NCBI RefSeq assembly: GCF_018326005.1 | Contig: NZ_AP021903.1 | Location: 2,947,501 to 3,011,500, forward strand | DNA from: Pseudomonas sp. Seg1 | Lineage (GTDB): Bacteria; Pseudomonadota; Gammaproteobacteria; Pseudomonadales; Pseudomonadaceae | Direction: 5' to 3' | Length of the DNA stretch: 64,000 nucleotides | In this document: positions 38,793 to 48,272 of the stretch, piece by piece | Numbering within the stretch: the stretch's first letter is position 1 | How the letters are laid out: each line of letters begins with the position of its first letter | Notes under the pieces: generated by a model | The model's database searches: none | What the model was told of the DNA's origin: nothing | What the model saw: the letters and a program-made list of their open reading frames with translations, nothing else | Made by a program: the position numbers and the translations under genes

Positions 38793-40418
38793 ATGTCCTT
38801 GCGTAACCTCAATATCGCGCCCCGTGCCTTCCTCGGTTTTGCCTTTATTGCCTTGCTGGTGATCGTGCTTGGCGTGTTCGCCGTCAACCGCATGTCGGTC
38901 ATCCGCCAGGCCTCTGTCGAAATGGACTCGACGCAACTGCCCAGCGTGACGCAGCTCAGCGTGGTGACGGAAAACGTCCTGCGCCTGCGGATTTTGTCGT
39001 TCCGCGTGCTGGTCAATCGCGAGGCCGCCGGTTTGCAGGAGGCGCAGACTCGCATCGGCGTATTGGTCGATAAAGTGCGCAGTGCCCAGGCCGCTTACGC
39101 CGCGCTACCGGCAGGCCCGGAAGAGCGTGCGCTGTATCAGTCTTTCGCGACGACCCTGGACAACTACCTGCAAGCGCAAAACCAGATGATGGACCTGTCG
39201 CGCCAGGACAAGCTCGACGAGATGCGCACCCTGATCAACACGCGGATCAAGGACGGCACCGACCAGATGGGCGAGCAGCTCAACAAGCTGATCGCGATCA
39301 ACGCCGCTGACGCCAAAACCGCGTCCATGCAGGCGGGCGAGCATTACGACAGCGCCATCACTGGCATCGTCATCGTTGCGGTTGTCGCTGCGCTCGCTAC
39401 AGTGTTGCTGGCGTTGTTGCTGACGCGCAGCATTGTCACTCCGCTGAACCGTGCCGTTGAGGCGGCGCAAACCATCGCCGGTGGCAACCTGACCAAACTC
39501 ATCGAAGTCGATGGCAAGGACGAACCGGCGCGCCTGCTCGCCGCCCTCGCCGCGATGCAGACCAACCTGCGCAAAACCATTGAGCAGATCGCTGGTTCCG
39601 CCACGCAACTGGGCGCCGCCGCCGAAGAACTCAGCGCCGTGACTGAAGAAGCGTCTCGCGGCCTGCAACAGCAAAACGACGAAATCGAACAAGCCGCCAC
39701 CGCCGTCAACGAGATGACCGCGGCGGTCGAGGAGGTTGCACGCAACGCCGTGTCGACGTCCGAAGCCTCGAACCAGTCGACCCACGCCGCTCGTGAAGGT
39801 CGCGATCAAGTGGTGAAAACCGTCGACGCGATCCAGACCATGACCCACGACGTGCAGAACACCGCGCAAATGATCGAAGGCCTGGCCGCGCAAGGTCGTG
39901 ATATCGGCAAAGTGCTCGACGTGATTCGCGCCATTGCCGAACAGACCAACCTGCTGGCGCTGAACGCGGCCATCGAAGCGGCACGTGCCGGTGAGGCCGG
40001 GCGCGGTTTTGCCGTGGTCGCGGACGAAGTGCGCGCACTGGCCCATCGCACCGCGCAGTCGACTCAGGAAATCGAAAAAATGGTCGCCGGCATCCAGAAC
40101 GGCACCGGTGAAGCGGTTTCGTCGATGCAGCAAAGCAATCAACGCACCCAGTCCACCCTGGAAATGGCCCGCGCTGCCGGCGTTGCCCTGGAGCAGATCA
40201 CCCAGTCGATCCACCAGATCAACGAACGCAACCTGGTCATCGCCAGCGCTTCGGAGGAGCAGGCGCAAGTCTCGCGTGAAGTCGACCGCAACCTGGTCAA
40301 CATCCGCGATCTGGCCACGCAATCGGCCGCCGGCGCCAACCAGACCAGCGCCGCGACTCACGAACTGTCGCGCCTGGCGGTGGATTTGAACGCCATGGTG
40401 GCGCGTTTCGTGATTTGA
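38793..40418 (+). CDS. Methyl-accepting chemotaxis protein
   Basis: A 541-residue chemoreceptor. TM1 about 12-32; a periplasmic four-helix-bundle ligand domain about 33-188; TM2 about 190-212; HAMP about 213-266 ([20 protein letters not shown]); then the cytoplasmic signalling hairpin with the conserved tip [19 protein letters not shown] and [14 protein letters not shown]. No CheR/CheB docking pentapeptide at the C-terminus. GAGAGTCC lies upstream of the ATG. An AruH-type transaminase gene follows after 41 bp, probably in the same transcript, which hints at an amino-acid-related ligand. Confidence 0.94.
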   Translation: MSLRNLNIAPRAFLGFAFIALLVIVLGVFAVNRMSVIRQASVEMDSTQLPSVTQLSVVTENVLRLRILSFRVLVNREAAGLQEAQTRIGVLVDKVRSAQAAYAALPAGPEERALYQSFATTLDNYLQAQNQMMDLSRQDKLDEMRTLINTRIKDGTDQMGEQLNKLIAINAADAKTASMQAGEHYDSAITGIVIVAVVAALATVLLALLLTRSIVTPLNRAVEAAQTIAGGNLTKLIEVDGKDEPARLLAALAAMQTNLRKTIEQIAGSATQLGAAAEELSAVTEEASRGLQQQNDEIEQAATAVNEMTAAVEEVARNAVSTSEASNQSTHAAREGRDQVVKTVDAIQTMTHDVQNTAQMIEGLAAQGRDIGKVLDVIRAIAEQTNLLALNAAIEAARAGEAGRGFAVVADEVRALAHRTAQSTQEIEKMVAGIQNGTGEAVSSMQQSNQRTQSTLEMARAAGVALEQITQSIHQINERNLVIASASEEQAQVSREVDRNLVNIRDLATQSAAGANQTSAATHELSRLAVDLNAMVARFVI

Positions 40419-40459
40419 GATACGGTGAAGGCTGGAGACTGCGCAATCAGGAGACGTAC

Positions 40460-41647
40460 ATGCGCTATTCAGCCTTGACCCAACGAATCGCCGGGGAGGG
40501 AGCAGCGGCCTGGCAGATTCACGACCGAGCGCTGGAGTTGCGCGCCGAGGGTGTCGACATATTGCTGCTGAGCGTGGGCGACCCGGATTTTGATACACCA
40601 CTGCCGATCGTCCACGGCGCCATCGACAGCCTGCTGGCGGGCGATACGCATTATTCCGAAGTCCGTGGCCGGCTGGCGCTGCGTCAGTTGATTGCCGCAC
40701 GCCACCGGCAACGCAGTGGTCAGGCAGTCGACGCCGATCATGTGATTGTCATGCCCGGCGCGCAGTGCGCGGTGTATTCGGTGGCGCAATGCTTGCTCGA
40801 CCCGGGCGACGAGGTGATCGTCGCCGAGCCGATGTACGTCACCTATGAAGGGGTGTTCGGCGCTTGCGGCGCGACCGTTGTGCCGGTGCCGGTGCGTCCG
40901 GAAAACGGCTTTCGCGTCGACCCCGCCGATGTCGCCGCGCGGATCACGCCGAAGACCCGCGCCATGCTGCTCAACAGTCCCAACAACCCTTGCGGCGCGA
41001 GCCTGCCGCTGCTGATCTGGCAGGAACTGGCGGCGCTGTGCATTCATCATGACCTGTGGCTGATCAGCGATGAGGTCTACAGCGAACTCCTTTACGAAGG
41101 CCAACACATCAGCCCGGCGAGCCTGCCGGGGATGGCCGAGCGCACGGCGACGATCAACAGCCTGTCGAAATCCCACGCCATGACCGGGTGGCGTATCGGC
41201 TGGACGATCGGCCCGAAATCGTTGGCCGAACATCTGGTCAATCTGTCGTTGAGCATGCTGTTCGGCTTGCCGGACTTTGTCCAGAAAGCCGCGGAAGTCG
41301 CGCTGGCTTCAGACCTGCCGGAAGTGTCGCAGATGCGCGAGGAATATCGCCTGCGCCGGGACCTGGTGTGCGAACGCTTGCGCGGGTGCCCGGGATTGCA
41401 GCCGATACGACCGGATGGCGGGATGTTCGTCATGGTCGATGTGCGCCAGACCGGATTGGGCGCGCAGGCGTTTGCCGAGCGGTTGCTCGAAGGTTACGGC
41501 GTGTCGGTGCTGGCCGGAGAGGCGTTCGGGCCGAGTGCGGCGGGGCATATCCGCCTCGGGCTGGTGCTGGACCGGGTGAAACTGGCGGATGCCTGTGCGC
41601 GGATTGCCCTGTGCGCGGCGCAGCTGTTGCAGGCGCGCAGTGCCTGA
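40460..41647 (+). CDS. aruH: AruH-type arginine:pyruvate transaminase
   Basis: A 395-residue class I PLP aminotransferase. The PLP Lys is in NSLSKSHAMTGWRIG; LLSVGDPDFDTP, MLLNSPNNPCGASLP and ISDEVYSELLYEG line the active site. Segments such as MRYSALTQRIAGEGAAAW and LAGEAFGPSAAGHIRLGLVL agree closely with P. aeruginosa AruH as I remember it. AruH starts the arginine transaminase route; its partner AruI is not adjacent here. AGGAGACG precedes the ATG. If not AruH, another aspartate/branched-chain-type aminotransferase is the alternative. Confidence 0.82.
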   Translation: MRYSALTQRIAGEGAAAWQIHDRALELRAEGVDILLLSVGDPDFDTPLPIVHGAIDSLLAGDTHYSEVRGRLALRQLIAARHRQRSGQAVDADHVIVMPGAQCAVYSVAQCLLDPGDEVIVAEPMYVTYEGVFGACGATVVPVPVRPENGFRVDPADVAARITPKTRAMLLNSPNNPCGASLPLLIWQELAALCIHHDLWLISDEVYSELLYEGQHISPASLPGMAERTATINSLSKSHAMTGWRIGWTIGPKSLAEHLVNLSLSMLFGLPDFVQKAAEVALASDLPEVSQMREEYRLRRDLVCERLRGCPGLQPIRPDGGMFVMVDVRQTGLGAQAFAERLLEGYGVSVLAGEAFGPSAAGHIRLGLVLDRVKLADACARIALCAAQLLQARSA

Positions 41648-41668
41648 TGGTTTTGCAGCGTGTTCACT

Positions 41669-42026
41669 GGCCCCATCGCTGGCAAGCCAGCTCCCACAGG
41701 GTTTTGATGAACACTGAAGCATCTGTGGGAGCTGGCTTGCCAGCGATGGGGCCAGATCAGGCCATGCAGATCTCAGCCCTGCCAGGCAGGCAGCTCCCAC
41801 AGGGTTTTGTGTCGTTCACCGATTTGATGAACACTGAAGAATCTTTGGGAGCTGGCTTGCCAGCGATGGGGCCAGATCAGGCAATGCAGATCTCAGCCCT
41901 GCCAGGCAGGCAGCTCCCACAGAGTTTTGTGTCGCTCACCGATTTGATGAACACTGAAGCATCTGTGGGAGCTGGCTTGCCAGCGATGGGGCCAGATCAG
42001 GCCATGCAGATCTCAGCCCCGCCAGG
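41669..42026. repeat. Triple 120-bp tandem repeat built on REP elements
   Basis: The block GATGAACACTGAAG...GTGGGAGCTGGCTTGCCAGC recurs exactly every 120 bases (anchors 41724, 41844, 41964), almost without differences. Each unit holds one REP arm pair and ends in a copy of the last codons and stop of kguD (TCTCAGCCC-GCCAGG). It fills the 365-bp gap between aruH and kguD. Confidence 0.92.
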
Positions 42027-42990
42027 CCGATGAGTTCACCAGATTCAAAGGCTTCTCCCCAGCCAAAGCCACCAGCAGATTCTCCACCGCACAGCGCGCC
42101 ATCGCCTCCCGCGTCTCATGGGTCGCCGAGCCCATATGCGGCGTCGCCACCACATTGTCGAACTGCAACAACGGCGAGTCGTGATTCAACGGCTCACGTT
42201 CGAACACATCCAGCCCAGCCGCACGAATCCGTTGCTGGCTCAGCGCGTCGATCAGTGCTGCCTCATCCACCACCTTGCCCCGCGAGATGTTGATGAAAAT
42301 GCTCTCCGGGCGCATCAGCGCAAACTGCTCAGCGCCGATCAAGCCTTCGGTCTGTGCGGTCAGCGGCAAGGTCAGACAGATGAAATCGGCTTGCTGCAAC
42401 AGCTCCTCAAGGCTGCGGTACTGCGCAGCAAACCGCTCTTCGACCGCCGGTTTGCGCGACTGGCTGTGATATAGCACCGGCATGCCGAAACCGAAATGTC
42501 CGCGCTGGGCCAACGCCTCGCCAATCCGGCCCATGCCGATAATCCCCAGTGTCTTGCCATGCACATCGGTGCCGAAATGGGCCGGGCCGATATTGCGCTG
42601 CCATTGACCGCTGCGCACCATGTTGGCCAATTCCACCACACGCCGGGCCGTGGCCAGAATCAAGGCGAAACCGGTGTCGGCAGTGGTCTCGGTGAGCACG
42701 TCGGGGGTGTTGGTCAGGAGGATCTTGCGCCGGGTCAGATAGTCGATGTCGTAGTTATCGACGCCCACCGAGACGCTGGCAATCGCTTCCAGCTGCGGCG
42801 CCAGATCGAGCAACGCGGCGTCGAGTTTCAGGCTGGCACCGAGCAAGCCGTGGGCGCGGGGCAGGGCATCGCGCAGTTGCATCAGGCCTTGAGCGTCGAG
42901 GCTGTCGATCAGCGTTACATCAAACTGTGCTTGCAGCCGCGCCATCAGCGCGGGCGAGAGTTTCTTGTACAGCACGACGTGTTTTTTCAT
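42013..42990 (-). CDS. kguD: KguD: 2-keto-6-phosphogluconate reductase
   Basis: A 325-residue D-2-hydroxyacid dehydrogenase. NAD(P) motif LGIIGMGRIGEALAQRG; catalytic Arg in INISRGKVVDEAAL, Glu in GLDVFEREPL and His in VATPHMGSATHE. In the kgu pathway it reduces 2-keto-6-phosphogluconate to 6-phosphogluconate. Position at the end of kguE-K-T-D supports the call over a generic glyoxylate/hydroxypyruvate reductase. It starts 13 bases after the kguT stop. Its last codons are copied in the neighbouring 120-bp repeats. Confidence 0.92.
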   Translation of the reverse strand: MKKHVVLYKKLSPALMARLQAQFDVTLIDSLDAQGLMQLRDALPRAHGLLGASLKLDAALLDLAPQLEAIASVSVGVDNYDIDYLTRRKILLTNTPDVLTETTADTGFALILATARRVVELANMVRSGQWQRNIGPAHFGTDVHGKTLGIIGMGRIGEALAQRGHFGFGMPVLYHSQSRKPAVEERFAAQYRSLEELLQQADFICLTLPLTAQTEGLIGAEQFALMRPESIFINISRGKVVDEAALIDALSQQRIRAAGLDVFEREPLNHDSPLLQFDNVVATPHMGSATHETREAMARCAVENLLVALAGEKPLNLVNSSAWRG

Positions 42991-43003
42991 GGCAAAAGTC
43001 TCT

Positions 43004-44302
43004 TCAGGAATGCGCCGGCACGGCACGCGTGGCAACGGCTTTGGCCACGACGCGATCACTGGCGCCGGGCTTGAGGAAAATGGTCAGCACCACCGACAGC
43101 AGCAGCGCGCCGCTCATCAGCAGGTACGAAGCACCCGGCGATCCGGTGGAGCTGTTCAGGTAGCCGACCAGATACGAGCCGCCGAACGAACCGAGCGCAC
43201 CCATGCTGTTGATCAGCGCCATCGCGCCACCGGCGACGTTGGACGGGAGGATCTCCGGAACGATGGCGAAGAACGGCCCGTAAGGCGCATACATGCAGGC
43301 GCCGGCGATCACCAGCAGCGTGTACGACCACCAGAAATGCTCGGCACCAAGCGCGTAGGAGCCGTAAAAGGCAATCGAGGCAATCAACAGCGGCGGCCAG
43401 ACAAAGCGTTTGCGCTTTTGCAGTTTGTCCGAGCCCCACGAGACCAGGAGCATGCCGATTACCGCCGCCAGATAGGGCAGCGCCGACAGCCAGCCGGCCT
43501 CGATCATGTCCATTTGCGCGCCGGCTTTGAGAATCGACGGCAGCCACAGCACGAAGCCGTAAACGCCGATGCTCCAGCAAAAAAACTGCAACGCCAGAAT
43601 GATCACCTTCGGCGAACGAAACGCCTCGGCGTAGTTCTTCACCGCTTTGATGCCCACCTGTTCGGCGGCGAGGGCACTTTCCAGATCGTGCTTTTCCTGC
43701 TCGCTGAGCCACTTGGCCTGGGCCGGACGATCATCGGCGAGTTTCCACCAGATAAACGCCCAAAGCACCGCCGGCAGACCTTCGATGATGAACATCCAGC
43801 GCCAGCTGAAATGCTGCACCAGATAACCCGAAACCACCGACATCCACAGCATGGTCACCGGGTTGCCGAGGATCAGAAAGGTGTTGGCCCGCGAGCGTTC
43901 GGCACGGGTGAACCAGTGACACAGGTAGACCAGCATCGCCGGCATCACCGCCGCTTCGACCACGCCGAGCATGAAGCGGATGACGATCAGCCAATAGGCG
44001 TTGGAGACCACGCCAGTCAATGTGGCCAGGCCACCCCAGAGGATCAGGCTGACGAAAATCAGCTTCTTCACGCTGTGTTTTTGCGCGTAGATCGCGCCCG
44101 GCACCTGGAAGAAAAAGTAGCCGAGGAAGAACAGCGCACCGAGCAATGAGGACAGCCCCGGCGTGATCATCAGGTCGGCGGCCATGCCCGATGCGGCGGC
44201 GAAGCCGTAGTTGGCGCGATCGAGATACGCCAGGCTGTAGGTGATGAACACGATCGGCATGATGTACCACCAGCGGCGGGCGGCGAGGGTTGCAGTTGTC
44301 AT
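43004..44302 (-). CDS. kguT: KguT: 2-ketogluconate transporter (MFS)
   Basis: A 432-residue twelve-helix MFS transporter of the anion:cation symporter branch. YLDRANYGFAAASGM and the loop ERSRANTFLILGNPVT are typical. It imports 2-ketogluconate made in the periplasm from glucose. CAGGAG precedes the ATG. A short REP-bearing gap separates it from kguK, with kguD following at 13 bases. Confidence 0.93.
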   Translation of the reverse strand: MTTATLAARRWWYIMPIVFITYSLAYLDRANYGFAAASGMAADLMITPGLSSLLGALFFLGYFFFQVPGAIYAQKHSVKKLIFVSLILWGGLATLTGVVSNAYWLIVIRFMLGVVEAAVMPAMLVYLCHWFTRAERSRANTFLILGNPVTMLWMSVVSGYLVQHFSWRWMFIIEGLPAVLWAFIWWKLADDRPAQAKWLSEQEKHDLESALAAEQVGIKAVKNYAEAFRSPKVIILALQFFCWSIGVYGFVLWLPSILKAGAQMDMIEAGWLSALPYLAAVIGMLLVSWGSDKLQKRKRFVWPPLLIASIAFYGSYALGAEHFWWSYTLLVIAGACMYAPYGPFFAIVPEILPSNVAGGAMALINSMGALGSFGGSYLVGYLNSSTGSPGASYLLMSGALLLSVVLTIFLKPGASDRVVAKAVATRAVPAHS

Positions 44303-44360
44303 GGTGTTGCTCCTGAGCTTGTTGTTTTTGTCGCAGCAGGTTCAATAAAACGGTGGTCTG

Positions 44361-45383
44361 TCAGGGCCTCATCGCTGGCAAGCCAGCTCCCACAGGTTTT
44401 GTCTGCACCACGGTCAATGTGGGAGCTGGCTTGCCAGCGATGGCGTGTTCAAATTCAGCAACGAGTTCGGATCGGGTCGGCAACCCCTCCATATCCCCGC
44501 GACTCTGCACCGCCCGACTGCCAATCCAGTTCGCCCGTTGCACCGCCTCGGCAAAACTCTGCTGTTCCAGCAGGGCACTGATCATCCCCACCGCAAAGCC
44601 GTCACCCGCGCCCACCGTATCGACGACATGGGCTACCGGCACGCCGGCGACAAAGCCCTGATCCAGTTGCGTGCGGTAATAGGCGCCCTGCGGCCCAAGC
44701 TTGATCGCCACCGCTTCGGCCCCCTGATCGAGATAGAACGCGGCGATGTCCGCCGGGTCTTCGAAACCCGTGAGCAAACGACCTTCACTCAAGCCCGGCA
44801 AGACCCAGTGGGCGAGGGCGGCGAGACGGTTGATCTCGCTGATCATTTCGCGCTCGCTGGCCCACAGGCTCGGGCGCAGATTAGGGTCGAACGACACGCT
44901 GCGTCCGGCATGGCGCATGCGCGTCATCAGCTCCAGCGACATCTCCCGCGCCGAGGCCGACAGCGCTGGCGGAATCCCGGTGGCGTGCAAATGCCGGGCG
45001 CTCAGCAGGCTTTCATTGATCGACTGCGGCGACAGATGACTGGCCGCCGAACCGCGGCGGAAATACTCGACCTGCGGATCGCTGCCATCGTCGGTGCGGG
45101 ATTTGAACTGGAAACCGGTCGGGTGTTGGTTGTCGACCTCAACGTGCCAGCAATCCAGCCCTTCGCGGGTCAAGGTGTCGACGACAAAACGGCCTAGCGA
45201 ATCGTTACCCACCCGGCTCAGCCACGCGACATCGAAACCCAGGCGTGAAAGGCCGATCGCCACGTTGCTGTCGGCACCGGCAATGCGCTTGTGGAATTGC
45301 TCGACCCGCGCCAGATCGCCGCATTGCTCGGCCACCAGCATCGCCATGGTTTCGCCAAACGACAGAATATCGATCTCAGACAT
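44361..45383 (-). CDS. kguK: KguK: 2-ketogluconate kinase
   Basis: A 340-residue PfkB-type sugar kinase phosphorylating 2-ketogluconate. Signatures are GADSNVAIGLSRLG near the N-terminus and DTVGAGDGFAVGM (catalytic Asp) near 255. It overlaps the end of kguE by 8 bases. Its last 28 residues (HAIAGKPAPT to GAGLPAMRP) are the translation of a REP doublet, so the natural C-terminus was probably near residue 312 and a REP insertion added a tail. Other kgu genes show no such change. Confidence 0.93.
   Translation of the reverse strand: MSEIDILSFGETMAMLVAEQCGDLARVEQFHKRIAGADSNVAIGLSRLGFDVAWLSRVGNDSLGRFVVDTLTREGLDCWHVEVDNQHPTGFQFKSRTDDGSDPQVEYFRRGSAASHLSPQSINESLLSARHLHATGIPPALSASAREMSLELMTRMRHAGRSVSFDPNLRPSLWASEREMISEINRLAALAHWVLPGLSEGRLLTGFEDPADIAAFYLDQGAEAVAIKLGPQGAYYRTQLDQGFVAGVPVAHVVDTVGAGDGFAVGMISALLEQQSFAEAVQRANWIGSRAVQSRGDMEGLPTRSELVAEFEHAIAGKPAPTLTVVQTKPVGAGLPAMRP
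44368..44443. repeat. REP doublet inside the 3' end of kguK
   Basis: ATCGCTGGCAAGCCAGCTCC and its inverse enclose 30 bases. The element lies before the kguK stop codon, so it is translated. Confidence 0.9.
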
Positions 45384-46158
45384 GGGCAGGCTCCAGACGG
45401 GATTGGCCGAGACGGGCGAGGGTGGCGACGTGTTCGCGGGTCAACGCGACCAGATCATCACCTTGCAACGGATACTCGGCCGCACGCATAACGCCTTGGG
45501 CCATGTGCCGCAGCAGTTGTTCCCACAGATGCAGGTCGCTGACTTCCGGCGGCACCGCCACCAGTTTGCCGTCGGCACGCCGGGCCACAGCCTTGCAGTG
45601 CACGTAGCCAACATGGCGACCGAGCAGGCGGGCGGCGTTGGCGGCGGACTGGTCTTGCCACTGCCAGTTGCCGATGTCGAATGTCATCTTGATCGGCAGG
45701 CTGTGCTGTTCTACCGCCGTGAAGAAGCGCTGGAACGGTTCGATGCGGCCGCCGTGCAAGGTCTGGTCGTTTTCCACCAGCAGTTGCACCGGGCTGCTGT
45801 CGAGAAGTTGTTTCAGAGCTGTCAGATCACAGTTGTCGGTGAAATAGCCGAGCGAGACTTTCAGCCACTTTGAACCGAACACCTCGGCGTGTTGCAGGGC
45901 GGTGATCAGTTCGGGATTAGCGCGTGACTGGCCGGCGAGCCACAGTTCGGTCGGCGACGAATAGATGCTTTGCAGGCCCAGCGCGGCGGTGGCTTCGCTC
46001 AATTGCGCGGGGTTTTCCCGGGTAAGCAATTCTTCGCGCCATTCAATGCGATCGGCGCCGGCAGCGGCGAGCACATCGATAAAAAAGTCTTGCCCGCGCT
46101 GGCGCACAAGCTCGGCGCCGTAGCTGGACAGGCTGATGGAAACGGCAGGTTTATTCAT
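45376..46158 (-). CDS. kguE: KguE: putative epimerase/isomerase of the 2-ketogluconate locus
   Basis: A 260-residue xylose-isomerase-like TIM barrel. Metal-site candidates are Glu in LLVENDQT, Asp in MTFDIGNW and His in YVHCKAV. It is the first gene of kguE-K-T-D and carries the PtxS operator 14 bases upstream of its ATG. Its exact step is not settled in the literature I know. AGAGGT precedes the ATG. Confidence 0.9.
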   Translation of the reverse strand: MNKPAVSISLSSYGAELVRQRGQDFFIDVLAAAGADRIEWREELLTRENPAQLSEATAALGLQSIYSSPTELWLAGQSRANPELITALQHAEVFGSKWLKVSLGYFTDNCDLTALKQLLDSSPVQLLVENDQTLHGGRIEPFQRFFTAVEQHSLPIKMTFDIGNWQWQDQSAANAARLLGRHVGYVHCKAVARRADGKLVAVPPEVSDLHLWEQLLRHMAQGVMRAAEYPLQGDDLVALTREHVATLARLGQSRLEPAHV

Positions 46159-46171
46159 TGTTGTGTACCTC

Positions 46172-46185
46172 TGAAACCGGTTTCA
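46172..46185. promoter_or_regulatory. PtxS operator of the kgu operon
   Basis: Perfect palindrome TGAAACCGGTTTCA, the established PtxS-binding sequence, 14-27 bases upstream of kguE. 2-Ketogluconate releases PtxS in characterised Pseudomonas. Confidence 0.92.
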
Positions 46186-46230
46186 TTTTTGTTCAAATTT
46201 TTTTAGATGTTTCTATGGTGTTCTTTTGGG

Positions 46231-46308
46231 CCTCATCGCTGGCAAGCCAGCTCCCACAGGTTTTGTGTGCGCCACGGACACTGTGGGAGCTGGCTTGCCA
46301 GCGATGAC
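46231..46308. repeat. REP doublet between kguE and ptxS
   Basis: ATCGCTGGCAAGCCAGCTCC and its inverse around a 30-base centre, between the kguE promoter and the ptxS stop. Nearly the same as the doublet in kguK. Confidence 0.88.
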
Positions 46309-46314
46309 GTCAGA

Positions 46315-47343
46315 TCAATCAGCGAAAAATCTCAAGGTCGACCCACGCTCAACCAGCACCGGCGCAAAATCCAGCACCCGCGCCGCCTTATCATCTCCCC
46401 GCAGTCGCCTGAGCAAACACTCGAACGCCCGCGCGCCAATCTCTTGCGTCGGCTGGGCCAGCGCCGTAATCCCGCTGCCCACCAACGGATACCAGTCCAG
46501 GTCATCCAGGGCAATCAGCCCGACATCCTCAAACAACTGCGAGCCGATCTTGCGCAAGGCATGAGTCGCGGCCAGCGCCGCCACACCGTTGGCGCAAAAC
46601 AGCGCTTTCGGCCCCGGCCCTGGAGTGTTTAAAAAAGTTTGCAGGTGAATGGCCAGATCGTCGCCCGTTTCCAGCACCGCCCCGGTCAACCCGGAACGCT
46701 GCGCAACCTGCGTCTGAAAACTGCTGACCCGCTCGATCCGCGAGCTGGTGCCGTCAAATGGTTCGGTGACCAGCAGCACATCGCGATAGCCACGCTGCTC
46801 AAGATGGGCGAGGGCCATTGCCACGGCCTGCGGGTTGTTCAACCCGACCATGTCGCTGTCGAGCCCGTCGACCTTGCGATCCACCAGTACCAGCGGCATT
46901 TCGCGGTGCAATTCATGCAATTCGTCACGGTGATGGCCTAGGGTGTTCACGATCAGGCCTTCGATGTTGTACGAGCGCAGGAGGGCCAGATGCTGACGCT
47001 CTTGCTCGTCATCGCGGTCGGTGTTGCACACCACCAGGCTGTAGCCGTGCGCACGGCAGGCGGTTTCCACCCCGTGCATCACGGCAATCGAATAAGGGTT
47101 ACGGATGTCGGCCACCAGCATGCCGATCAAGCGAGTACGCCCGCGTTTGAGGCCGCGGGCCATCTGGTTTGGGCGATAGCCCAGTTCGGCAATCGCCTGC
47201 TCGATGCGCAAGGCAATGGCATCGGAGAGCAGGGCGCGGTCATCGCCGATGAAACGCGAGACGCTGGCCTTGGAAACACCGGCGCGTTCGGCGACATCGA
47301 GCATGGTCACGCGGCTGCGCTGGGCGGCGGAAAAGTCGTTCAC
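46315..47343 (-). CDS. ptxS: PtxS: LacI-family regulator of 2-ketogluconate metabolism
   Basis: A 342-residue LacI-type repressor. Helix-turn-helix MLDVAERAGVSKASVSRFIG at 14-33 with hinge helix, then a periplasmic-binding-protein-like effector domain (LIGMLVADIRNPYSIAVMHG). Context fixes the identity: kguEKTD adjacent and a perfect PtxS palindrome before both ptxS and kguE. The start codon is GTG at 47343 with AAGG 9 bases upstream; an ATG 13 codons in would cut the protein just before the helix-turn-helix. Confidence 0.95.
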   Translation of the reverse strand: MNDFSAAQRSRVTMLDVAERAGVSKASVSRFIGDDRALLSDAIALRIEQAIAELGYRPNQMARGLKRGRTRLIGMLVADIRNPYSIAVMHGVETACRAHGYSLVVCNTDRDDEQERQHLALLRSYNIEGLIVNTLGHHRDELHELHREMPLVLVDRKVDGLDSDMVGLNNPQAVAMALAHLEQRGYRDVLLVTEPFDGTSSRIERVSSFQTQVAQRSGLTGAVLETGDDLAIHLQTFLNTPGPGPKALFCANGVAALAATHALRKIGSQLFEDVGLIALDDLDWYPLVGSGITALAQPTQEIGARAFECLLRRLRGDDKAARVLDFAPVLVERGSTLRFFAD

Positions 47344-47394
47344 GGTGTGAAACCTTGTTATTGGATTTATAGGGCGTCAGTCGTTACATGTGAC

Positions 47395-47408
47395 TGAAAC
47401 CGGTTTCA
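47395..47408. promoter_or_regulatory. PtxS operator of ptxS (autoregulation)
   Basis: Second perfect TGAAACCGGTTTCA, 52-65 bases upstream of the ptxS start, consistent with the known autorepression of ptxS. Confidence 0.92.
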
Positions 47409-47496
47409 GGAAACACCAGAATCAAATCTTTCGTCAAGTGAATGATCGTTCCGCTCGACCCAAGTGCCGACGGGCGGCAACGGGATCAGGCGCTCG

Positions 47497-48138
47497 TCAG
47501 CCGAACAAGCCGGCCGCGATATTGATTGAAAAACCCAGAATGGCCGTGTTGAACACGAAGCCGATCAACGATTGTGCCAACACGATTTTGCGCATGTCCC
47601 GCGTTGCCACGCCGACATCGGCCGTTTGCACCGCAACGCCGATGGTGAACGAGAAATACAGGAAGTCCCAGTAGTTGGGCGTGGTCAGGCCTTCGGAAAA
47701 ACGCAACGCGGGTTCCTTGCCATCCCATGTGTAATACAGGCGGGCGTAATGCACGCAAAAGATCACCCCGATCAATAACCATGAGCCGATCACGGTCAGT
47801 GCGGTGAAACCGTAGTGCAGCAGTTTGCTAGAGGCTTCCAGATCCTTGCTGCCGGCGAGTTCGAAGGTGATGGTGGCGAGACTGGCCAGCGCGGCGATGC
47901 ACACCACGAACAACACCAGACCGGCGTTTTCATCTTCGACTTCGGCGATGCGTTTGACGTCCGGTGCCTTGGAACGCGCAGTAAGCCAGAGCATCAGGAT
48001 CAGGTAAGTCCAGACGCCTGCGTTCCAGCCGATGAGGATTTTGCTGACGATGGAGTCGGCGGGGGCCAGAAGACCTGTGGCAAGGCCGAGCAGGGCAGCG
48101 GCGGAAAGGCGAGGATGGGTGCGGGCGAGGAAGCGCAT
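47497..48138 (-). CDS. DUF1345 membrane protein
   Basis: A 213-residue inner-membrane protein with about five transmembrane helices. The DUF1345 core is clear: [41 protein letters not shown] and the closing [14 protein letters not shown]. The family is widespread and uncharacterised; the FTIG..QTSD-like segment recalls ion-channel pore motifs, a resemblance only. Ribosome site weak. It lies between ptxS and the RND permease as a separate unit. Confidence 0.88.
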   Translation of the reverse strand: MRFLARTHPRLSAAALLGLATGLLAPADSIVSKILIGWNAGVWTYLILMLWLTARSKAPDVKRIAEVEDENAGLVLFVVCIAALASLATITFELAGSKDLEASSKLLHYGFTALTVIGSWLLIGVIFCVHYARLYYTWDGKEPALRFSEGLTTPNYWDFLYFSFTIGVAVQTADVGVATRDMRKIVLAQSLIGFVFNTAILGFSINIAAGLFG

Positions 48139-48179
48139 GGGGACTCGAGGGGCCAGGATGGTTCAGACACCTTAGCCAT

Positions 48180-48270
48180 GTGGGAGCTGGCTTGCCAGCG
48201 ATGACGGCGGCACAGTCAACATTGATGTTGGCTGACCCATCGCTATCGCTGGCAAGCCAGCTCCCACAGG
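48180..48270. repeat. REP doublet
   Basis: GTGGGAGCTGGCTTGCCAGC and its inverse (GCTGGCAAGCCAGCTCCCAC) frame a 48-base centre, directly after the RND permease stop. Confidence 0.88.
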
Positions 48271-48272
48271 GA

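Noticed and set aside
41669..42026. CRISPR array or integron attC series
   Set aside because: The repeated unit is 120 bases with no variable spacers, and it is built of REP arms and a gene end. There are no cas genes and no integrase nearby.
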